Shown in pieces: positions 58,406 through 64,000 of a stretch of 64,000 nt of DNA. The notes under the pieces were generated by a model. The model ran no database searches and was not told the DNA's origin. It was given only the letters and a program-made list of their open reading frames with translations. Every line of letters begins with the position of its first letter. Position 1 is the stretch's first letter. The DNA is from Lysobacter arseniciresistens ZS79 (GTDB lineage: Bacteria > Pseudomonadota > Gammaproteobacteria > Xanthomonadales > Xanthomonadaceae). The stretch is taken from NCBI RefSeq assembly GCF_000768335.1, contig NZ_AVPT01000001.1, positions 124,001 to 188,000 on the forward strand, given 5' to 3'. Position numbers and translations under genes: made by a program.

Positions 58406-58435
58406 TTGCAAATGCTAACAATTCGCATTTACGAT
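58406..58435 (+). promoter_or_regulatory. Promoter with Fur-box-like operator
   Basis: TTGCAA (58406-58411), 18-base spacer, TACGAT (58430-58435). The spacer carries AAATGCTAACAATTCGCATT at 58410-58429, an inverted repeat (AAATGC ... GCATTT) close to the Fur consensus. It lies about 120 bases before the receptor start. Iron-repressed expression of the operon is expected. Confidence 0.75.
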
Positions 58436-58554
58436 ACGGGACTGCCGGCCATGCCGGCTCCAGCCCGTTTCGCAGCGCACGCCGCCGCCAGCTGCCGCGA
58501 TCCCCCGAGACGTCCCGACGGTTCCCGTCGCGGATGCAGACGAGATCACCGCAG

Positions 58555-60726
58555 ATGCCCTTCCGCACCACTCCCGCCGGCCCGCGCCGGCGCTCCGCCG
58601 TTTCCGCCGTTTCCGCCGTCCTGCCGCGCACCGCGCTGGCCCTGGCCCTCGCCGCCGCGCTTGTGCCGCCAGCACTTGCCGACGAAGCCGCGACGGCTGC
58701 CCTGAACGCCACCGACCTCGATACCGTCCACGTCACCGGCAAACGCCGGGAGCAGACCTCGGCCAGCGCAACCCGGCTCGACCTGACCCCGCGCGAGACC
58801 CCGCAGTCGGTCAGCCGCGTCACCCGCGAGCAGATGGACGACTTCGGCCTCGACAGCGTCAACGAGGTGCTCGCCACCACCACCGGCGTCACCGTCGAGC
58901 AGGTCGAGACCGACCGTACCTACTACACCGCGCGCGGCTTCGACATCACCAACTTCCAGGTCGACGGACTGGGCATCCCGCTGCCGTACGGCATCCAGAA
59001 CGGCGATATCGACACCGCGGTGTACCAGCGCGTCGAGGTGTTGCGCGGCGCCAATGGCCTGCTGTCGTCCACCGGAAATCCGTCGGCGACGGTCAACTTC
59101 ATCCGCAAGCGGCCGACGGCGACGTTCCAGGGCGACGCCGGCCTGACCGTCGGCAGCTGGAACCTGCGCCGGATCGACCTCGACCTGTCCGCACCGCTCA
59201 ACGCCGCCGGCAGCGTGCGCGGCCGCGCGGTCGCGGCGTGGCAGCAGGACGAGAGCCACCTCGACCGCTACAGCCGCGACAAGCAACTGCTGCACGCGGT
59301 GATCGAGGCCGACCTGTCGCCGACCACGCTGCTCACCGCCGGCGCATCGCGGCAGGAGAACCGTCCCAACAGCCCGATGTGGGGCGCGCTACCGATGTAC
59401 TACAGCGACGGCAGCCCGACCGCTTACGACACGTCCACCAGCACCGCCGCCGAGTGGTCGTACTGGGACACCGACCACACCCGCGCCTTCGTCGAACTGC
59501 AACAGGCCCTCGGCGGCGACTGGAACCTGCGCGCCGCGTTCAACCATGAGGACAAGCGCGAGGACAGCGAGCTGTTCTACACCTTCGGCGTGCCCGACCC
59601 GGTCACCGGCGAGGGTCTGATGGCCTACCCGTCGCAGTACGGCGGCCGCTTCAAGGCTCGCTTCGCCGACGTCTACGCGACCGGCACGATGGCGCTCGGC
59701 GGGCGCCGGCATGACGTGGTGCTTGGCGGCAGCTGGGCGCGCGGCGAGAACCACGAGCTGTCGTGGTACGGCGACGACATCGGCACCCCGATCGGGCGGC
59801 TGGAAGACTTCGACGGCCGCTATCCGAAGCCGGCGTTCGACGCGTACGCCGACGGCTCCGACTTCGACTACGCCCGCGAGAGCGTCTACGCGACCGTGCG
59901 CTGGAACCTGCACGACCGCTTCAAGCTGATCACCGGTGTCAACCGCAGCCGGGTCGAGACCGTCGGCGCGAGTTACGGCGAGCCGGTCGACACCGAGGAG
60001 CGGCGCACCCTGCCGTTTGCCGGCGCCGTGCTGGACCTGGGCGCCCACTACTCGCTGTACGGCAGCTACGGCGAGATCTTCAGCCAGCAGGGCGAAACCG
60101 GTATCGACGACCGGCCGGTCGGCCCCGTCACCGGCAGCAACGCCGAGATCGGCCTAAAGGGCGAGTGGCTGGACGGTGCGATGGACGTTTCGCTCGCCCT
60201 GTTCCGCGCGCGCCAGGACAACCTGGCCGAGTACGCCGGTTTCAACCCCGACACCGGCCGCAGCTACTACGCGGGCACCGACGCGGAATCAGCCGGCTTC
60301 GAGCTGGACGTGTCCGGGCGGATCCGCCCCAACTGGTGGATCGGCGGCGGCTACACCCGGTTCGATCTGGAGGACGCGGCCGGCAACGAGGCCCGTACCT
60401 ACGTGCCGCGCCAGACCCTGAGGCTGTCCACCAGCGTGCGCGTGCCACGGGTCGACGGGCTCAAGCTCGGCGCGTCGCTACGCTGGCAGGACGGCATCCA
60501 CCGCGACATCGCCATCCTCGACCCGGCCGGCAACCCGTACCGGATCGAGCAGGATGCCTACGCGCTGCTGGGCCTGATGGCCGGCTACGACTTCAGCCCA
60601 CAGTGGAACGCCACCCTCAACATCGACAACGTCACCGACGAGAAGTACATCCCGAGCCTGTACTGGGAGCAGGCGTTCCACGGCGCGCCACGCAACGTGT
60701 CGCTGTCGATCAACTACCGGTTCTGA
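58555..60726 (+). CDS. TonB-dependent siderophore receptor (FhuE/FpvA-like)
   Basis: 723 residues. Signal peptide ends about ALVPPALA. TonB box-like DTVHVTG, plug domain with ETPQSVSRVTREQM, ATTTGVTVEQVETDRTYYTA and RGFDITNFQVDGLGIPLPYG, and a 22-strand barrel closing at the outer-membrane signal NVSLSINYRF. The plug sequence is of the hydroxamate/ferric-siderophore type (FhuE, FpvA, FoxA). It imports iron chelated by a siderophore, perhaps taken from other microbes, since no biosynthesis gene is here. ATG 58555 is chosen for the signal peptide; 58534 is an alternative. Confidence 0.93.
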   Translation: MPFRTTPAGPRRRSAVSAVSAVLPRTALALALAAALVPPALADEAATAALNATDLDTVHVTGKRREQTSASATRLDLTPRETPQSVSRVTREQMDDFGLDSVNEVLATTTGVTVEQVETDRTYYTARGFDITNFQVDGLGIPLPYGIQNGDIDTAVYQRVEVLRGANGLLSSTGNPSATVNFIRKRPTATFQGDAGLTVGSWNLRRIDLDLSAPLNAAGSVRGRAVAAWQQDESHLDRYSRDKQLLHAVIEADLSPTTLLTAGASRQENRPNSPMWGALPMYYSDGSPTAYDTSTSTAAEWSYWDTDHTRAFVELQQALGGDWNLRAAFNHEDKREDSELFYTFGVPDPVTGEGLMAYPSQYGGRFKARFADVYATGTMALGGRRHDVVLGGSWARGENHELSWYGDDIGTPIGRLEDFDGRYPKPAFDAYADGSDFDYARESVYATVRWNLHDRFKLITGVNRSRVETVGASYGEPVDTEERRTLPFAGAVLDLGAHYSLYGSYGEIFSQQGETGIDDRPVGPVTGSNAEIGLKGEWLDGAMDVSLALFRARQDNLAEYAGFNPDTGRSYYAGTDAESAGFELDVSGRIRPNWWIGGGYTRFDLEDAAGNEARTYVPRQTLRLSTSVRVPRVDGLKLGASLRWQDGIHRDIAILDPAGNPYRIEQDAYALLGLMAGYDFSPQWNATLNIDNVTDEKYIPSLYWEQAFHGAPRNVSLSINYRF

Positions 60727-60728
60727 GC

Positions 60729-61049
60729 ATGGCGACGACGACGATCCAGACACTTCGCGGCGCCCGTTGGCGCGTACGCATGGCGGTGGCGGCGCGGGTT
60801 GCCGCGGCGCTGTTCGCCGGCTACTTCCTCGCCCATGCCGCCACCGCGTTCCTCACCCTCGCGTTGCCGCTGGCCAAGGCCGACCGCGTCATCTTCGCCA
60901 GCCTGTTGTCGTTCGTGGTCTGGACCGTCGCCGCGATACACGCGTTCGCCGCGCCGTCTGCCTGGCGCGCATGGTGGCTGCCGCTGCTCGCCGGCGGCGT
61001 CCTGCTGGGCATCACCCTGCTGTTCCCCGGCACGGCCGCACGCCCATGA
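60729..61049 (+). CDS. DUF3649 small membrane protein of the iron operon
   Basis: 106 residues with three hydrophobic helices (AALFAGYFLAHAATAFLTLA, FASLLSFVVWTVAAIHAFAA, LPLLAGGVLLGITLLFPG). DUF3649 proteins accompany siderophore receptors and PepSY reductases in pseudomonads and xanthomonads and may help in ferric-siderophore reduction. Starts two bases after the receptor stop, and its stop overlaps the next start (ATGA). Confidence 0.85.
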   Translation: MATTTIQTLRGARWRVRMAVAARVAAALFAGYFLAHAATAFLTLALPLAKADRVIFASLLSFVVWTVAAIHAFAAPSAWRAWWLPLLAGGVLLGITLLFPGTAARP

Positions 61050-62578
61050 AAGAGACCTTCCTCAAGTCGATGGCCTGGCTCCATACCTGGGCCGGCCTGC
61101 TGGTCGGCTGGCTGCTGTTCGTGATCTTCGTCGGCGGCACCATCGCCTGCTTCGACGCCGAGCTGGACGACTGGATGCGCCCTGCACTGCACGGCAGCAC
61201 CGTGCCGACGCAAACTCGGTTCGACGACGCCTTCGCGATCTCCCGCGAGCAGGCACCGGACGCGCACGTCTGGTGGGCCCATCGCGGCAACGAGCGCGAC
61301 CGGGCGATCGAGTCGTACTGGACGCTCGACGACGGCACCGGGGGCCGGACCACGCTCGACCCCGCCAGCGGCGAACCGATCCCGGGCACCGCCGGCGGCG
61401 ACTTCTTCTTCACCCTGCACTACAACCTGCACGCGGGCTTCCCGGGCATGTACCTCGTCGGCCTGGCGGGGATGCTGATGCTGGTGGCGCTGGTCGCCGG
61501 CGTGCTGATCCACAAGCGGATCTTCAAGGACTTCTTCACCTTCCGGCCGGGCGCGCGCGGCCAGCGGGCATGGCTGGACGGCCACAACATCACCGGCGTG
61601 CTGGGCCTGCCATTCCACCTGATGATCGCCTACACCGGCGTGGCGATCTTCACCGCCAGCTACATGTTCGGCGGCATCAACGCGGCCTACGGCGGCGATG
61701 TCGAGCGTTTCTTCGAGGATGCGGGCGACTTCTACGAGCGGCCCGAAACCGGCGAGCCGCTGCAGCGCCTGCACTCCACCGACGCACTGGTGGCCGACGC
61801 GGAACGGCGGCTCGGGGTGCCGGTGGACTGGGCGGCGATCCACCATCCGGCCGACTCCAGCGCGGTGATCGCCTTCGGCACCGACCACAGCCGGCGGGTC
61901 GCCTGGGACATGCGCCAGGTCAGCTACGACGGCGCGACCGGCGAGTTCCTGCACCTCGGCCGCGAGCCGGGCGCCGGCTACGCCAGCTACGCCTACCTCG
62001 GCGGCATGCACATGGTGCAGTTCGGCGGCAGTGCGCTGCGCTGGTTGTACTTCCTGATGGGCGTCGCCGGCTGCGTGATGATCGCCAGCGGCATGCAGGT
62101 CTGGGTGCGCAAGCGCGAGAAGCGCGTCGCCGCGGCGGGCGTGCTGTCGGGTTACGGGCTGGTGCTGGGGCTGAACGTCGGCGTGGTCGCCGGGATGCCG
62201 CTGGCCACCGCGGCAATGCTGCTGGCCAACCGCCTGCTGCCGGCCGACCTGCCCGACCGCGCCGGCGCCGAGGTCACCGTGTTCTGCGCGAGCTGGGCCG
62301 CCGCGGCGTTGTGGGGAGCCTGGCGCAGCCGCGTCGGCCGGGGTTGGCGCGAGCTGTTCGGCGCCACCGCGGTCGCGTTGCTGGCGGTGCCGGTGGTCAA
62401 CCTCGCCGCCACACCGTACAGCGCCCTGCCCGCCACCCTCGGCCGCGGTGAACTGGCGCTGGCGGCGGTCGACCTGACCGTGCTCGCGTTCGCCGCCGGG
62501 TTCGGCTGGCTGGCCCTGCGCGACCGGCGCGCCGCCACCGTCGCCCGCCTGCAGCCGCAGACGGAGGGCAGACGATGA
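61046..62578 (+). CDS. PepSY-associated transmembrane protein (ferric-siderophore reductase-like)
   Basis: 510 residues. PepSY-TM layout: helix 1 AWLHTWAGLLVGWLLFVIFV with its His, periplasmic domain with a PepSY-like unit, HYNLHAGFPGMYLVGLAGML, DGHNITGVLGLPFHLMIAY and GGMHMVQFGG. Several histidines in or near helices are candidate heme ligands, as in the related FoxB and FpvG proteins that release iron from siderophores at the inner membrane. Coupled at both ends by ATGA overlaps to DUF3649 and DUF3325. Confidence 0.9.
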   Translation: MKETFLKSMAWLHTWAGLLVGWLLFVIFVGGTIACFDAELDDWMRPALHGSTVPTQTRFDDAFAISREQAPDAHVWWAHRGNERDRAIESYWTLDDGTGGRTTLDPASGEPIPGTAGGDFFFTLHYNLHAGFPGMYLVGLAGMLMLVALVAGVLIHKRIFKDFFTFRPGARGQRAWLDGHNITGVLGLPFHLMIAYTGVAIFTASYMFGGINAAYGGDVERFFEDAGDFYERPETGEPLQRLHSTDALVADAERRLGVPVDWAAIHHPADSSAVIAFGTDHSRRVAWDMRQVSYDGATGEFLHLGREPGAGYASYAYLGGMHMVQFGGSALRWLYFLMGVAGCVMIASGMQVWVRKREKRVAAAGVLSGYGLVLGLNVGVVAGMPLATAAMLLANRLLPADLPDRAGAEVTVFCASWAAAALWGAWRSRVGRGWRELFGATAVALLAVPVVNLAATPYSALPATLGRGELALAAVDLTVLAFAAGFGWLALRDRRAATVARLQPQTEGRR

Positions 62579-62874
62579 TCGCGCCGGTGATCCTCGCCAG
62601 CCTGCTGGGCTGGGCGCTGCTGAGCCTCGGCCTGCCCCGGCACCACGTCGCGGTGTTCGGCAGCGAGCCCGGCCCCGCGCGTTCGCGCCGCCTGCGCGGT
62701 ACCGGCTGGGTGCTGCTGGCGCTCGGCCTGCCGGCCTGCATCGGCGAGTACGGCTCGGGCCAGGGCCCGGTTTTCTGGGCCAGCGCGCTGGTGGTCGCGG
62801 CGATCGCGTGGGTGCTGCTGATGACGTGGCTGGGCGAGCGCCGGGCGCGGACCGCTTCCGCCGTGCGCCGCTGA
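62575..62874 (+). CDS. DUF3325 small membrane protein of the iron operon
   Basis: 99 residues with three hydrophobic helices (LASLLGWALLSLGLP, GWVLLALGLPACIGEY, VVAAIAWVLLMTWLGERR). It carries RHHVAVFGSEP after helix 1, a DUF3325 mark. Last gene of the receptor operon, starting in an ATGA overlap. Function unproven; its co-occurrence with PepSY-TM proteins suggests a subunit. Confidence 0.85.
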   Translation: MIAPVILASLLGWALLSLGLPRHHVAVFGSEPGPARSRRLRGTGWVLLALGLPACIGEYGSGQGPVFWASALVVAAIAWVLLMTWLGERRARTASAVRR

Positions 62875-62930
62875 GGTCGTCCCGAACGGCACGCGTTGCG
62901 GACGATCCGCCACGACCGTGCTAGGCTCGC

Positions 62931-63070
62931 CGGCCGAAGGGGAGTAGCTCCCGCGCTGTCGCCGTCAATACGGGTCCAGACCCCGGTGCAGCGGTGTCTC
63001 CACAGGAGGCACGAGCAAGACCTTCGCGAGGCGCCGGCATTCCGCCGGCGTCGTCCATATTCGCGAAGGA
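62931..63070 (+). ncRNA. yybP-ykoY manganese riboswitch
   Basis: Conserved loop 1 GGGGAGTAGC (62939-62948), the middle GTCAATACGGGTCCAGACCC and loop 3 GAGCAAGACCTTCGC. These are the yybP-ykoY hallmarks, in front of a TerC-family gene, the usual target. P1 pairs CGAAGG (62935-62940) with CCTTCG (63021-63026). The same CCTTCGCGA (63021-63029) can instead pair with TCGCGAAGG (63061-63069), which contains the ribosome site GAAGGA. So metal binding would free the ribosome site, and its absence would hide it. Confidence 0.85.
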
Positions 63071-63077
63071 AAAACCG

Positions 63078-63863
63078 ATGGAAGCGCTTGCAAACCCCGA
63101 GATCTGGGTCGCCCTGGCCACCCTGACCGCCCTGGAACTCGTCCTGGGCATCGACAACATCATCTTCATCTCGATCCTGGCCTCGCGCCTGCCCGCGCAC
63201 CAACGCGACCGCGCCCGCAAGCTGGGCATCCTCGGCGCGGCGGTCACCCGGCTGGGGCTGCTGTTCATGATCGCCTGGATCATCGGCCTGACCGCGCCAC
63301 TGTTCACTGTCTTCGGCAACGCGTTCTCCTGGCGCGACCTGATCCTGATCGGCGGCGGCCTGTTCCTGATCGGCAAGGCAACCCACGAGATCCACCAGAA
63401 GCTGGAAGGCGCGTCCGAGCACGTGCCGCAGGGCACGGCGGCGGCGAGCTTCATGGGCGTGATCGCGCAGATCATGGTGCTCGACATCGTGTTCTCGCTG
63501 GACTCGATCATCACCGCGGTCGGCATGGTCGACGAGCGCTGGGTGATGGTCACCGCGATCGTCGCCTCGATCGTCTTCATGCTCGCTTTCGCGCGGCCGA
63601 TCAGCGAATTCGTCGAGCGCCACCCGACGGTGAAGGTGCTGGCGCTGAGCTTCCTGATCATGATCGGACTGGTGTTGATCGCCGATGGCTTCGACCTGCA
63701 CATCCCGAAGGGCTATGTCTACGCGGCGATGGCGTTCTCGGTGTTCGTCGAGATGATCAACCTGTGGATCCGCCGGCGCGAGGCGCGCAAGACCCCGCCG
63801 GTGAAGCTGCATGAGAAGTACGTCGAGGCCGGCGACACCGGCGTGTCGTCCGACCGCGCCTGA
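63078..63863 (+). CDS. TerC-family membrane protein, probable manganese exporter
   Basis: 261 residues, about seven membrane helices. The paired acidic motifs LELVLGIDNIIFISILASRL and MVLDIVFSLDSIITAVGM hold the metal-binding aspartates. Bacterial relatives Alx/MeeF/MeeY export Mn2+, some loading secreted enzymes. A manganese riboswitch directly upstream supports this over tellurite resistance. ATG 63078 has GAAGGA seven bases before it, and that site is part of the riboswitch's alternative stem. Confidence 0.9.
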   Translation: MEALANPEIWVALATLTALELVLGIDNIIFISILASRLPAHQRDRARKLGILGAAVTRLGLLFMIAWIIGLTAPLFTVFGNAFSWRDLILIGGGLFLIGKATHEIHQKLEGASEHVPQGTAAASFMGVIAQIMVLDIVFSLDSIITAVGMVDERWVMVTAIVASIVFMLAFARPISEFVERHPTVKVLALSFLIMIGLVLIADGFDLHIPKGYVYAAMAFSVFVEMINLWIRRREARKTPPVKLHEKYVEAGDTGVSSDRA

Positions 63864-63874
63864 CCCCCGCTCCG

Positions 63875-63898
63875 CCGCCCGGCCACCGCGCCGGGCGG
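63875..63898 (+). terminator. GC hairpin behind terC
   Basis: CCGCCCGGC (63875-63883), loop CACCGC, GCCGGGCGG (63890-63898). No T tail. Possible terminator before yaeQ. Confidence 0.45.
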
Positions 63899-63950
63899 CC
63901 GGATGCCGGCGACGCGCTAGACTGCCCGGCTTTCCCGTCCGGCACCGCGC

Positions 63951-64000
63951 ATGGCCCTCAACTCCACCGTCGTCAAAGCCGAGCTCCAGGTCAGCGACAT
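63951..64000 (+). CDS. yaeQ: YaeQ family protein, cut by window end
   Basis: Only the first 16 codons are present: MALNSTVVKAELQVSD. This matches the start of YaeQ proteins (MALKATIYKATVNVAD in E. coli), which have a PD-ExK-like fold; E. coli YaeQ suppresses loss of RfaH. The rest lies beyond the window. Confidence 0.65.
   Translation, partial: MALNSTVVKAELQVSD

Noticed and set aside
63078-63863. Tellurite resistance as the role of the TerC protein
   Set aside because: No other ter genes are present and the manganese riboswitch in front points to Mn2+ export.

Overview
The window is about 64 kb of very GC-rich, densely coded bacterial chromosome. Gene content fits a gammaproteobacterium of the Xanthomonadaceae (Lysobacter/Luteimonas-like): class I fumarase, an FhuE-type TonB receptor operon with a Fur-box-like site, an RND efflux operon, ABC-F, RluF, Tex, SelO and YaeQ. 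It also carries four dispersed palindromic doublets (REPINs) built on GTAGGAGCGACGTAAGTCGCGACC. The genus is inferred from protein resemblance and base composition, not from a marker gene. I recognised no tRNA, rRNA or CRISPR array.

Layout. 1-2.7 kb: 3' part of a patatin phospholipase, a REPIN, class I fumarase. 2.7-10.3 kb: an accessory island with visibly lower GC, holding a secreted RHS protein and its secreted RHS/fibronectin-III partner, a tiny membrane protein at the RHS 3' end, and an IS3-type remnant. 10.3-14.3 kb: acetylpolyamine amidohydrolase, a small heavy-metal (HMA) protein, a DsbA-like/NhaA fusion antiporter and an unknown protein. 14.7-18.6 kb: a single-chain MmeI-like restriction-modification enzyme, YnfA, a Cys-rich copper-storage protein and a Gln/Asn-rich peptide. 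18.7-31.4 kb: ABC exporter, BON protein, UspA and SulP transporter, DUF488, an AarF/App1/Fpr run and Tex. 31.4-42 kb: CBS protein, Dcp peptidase, a rhodopsin-transducer-like protein coupled to a DUF3298 lipoprotein, RluF, GNAT, a histone H1-like protein, rhomboid, POT transporter and M14 peptidase. 42-48.6 kb: RND efflux operon ending in its own TetR regulator. 48.6-58.4 kb: housekeeping genes (ThpR, Uup, SelO, DEAD-box helicase, pseudouridine synthase, LipA). 58.4-62.9 kb: siderophore-receptor operon. 62.9-64 kb: a yybP-ykoY manganese riboswitch with a TerC exporter, then the start of yaeQ.

How the genes work together. Three units are regulated in ways the sequence shows. The RND operon starts at a TTGACA promoter whose spacer and -10 carry a near-perfect 20-bp palindrome, and its last gene is a TetR protein, which fits autoregulation. 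The iron operon has a Fur-like palindrome filling the promoter spacer and runs receptor, DUF3649, PepSY reductase-like protein, DUF3325 with overlapping or near-overlapping joints. The terC leader can form either the riboswitch P1 stem or a stem that hides the ribosome binding site, both using the same CCTTCG segment. The accessory part (RHS pair, restriction enzyme, IS remnant, repeats) shows signs of horizontal exchange: a GC drop exactly after the conserved RHS core and another within the recognition part of the restriction enzyme.
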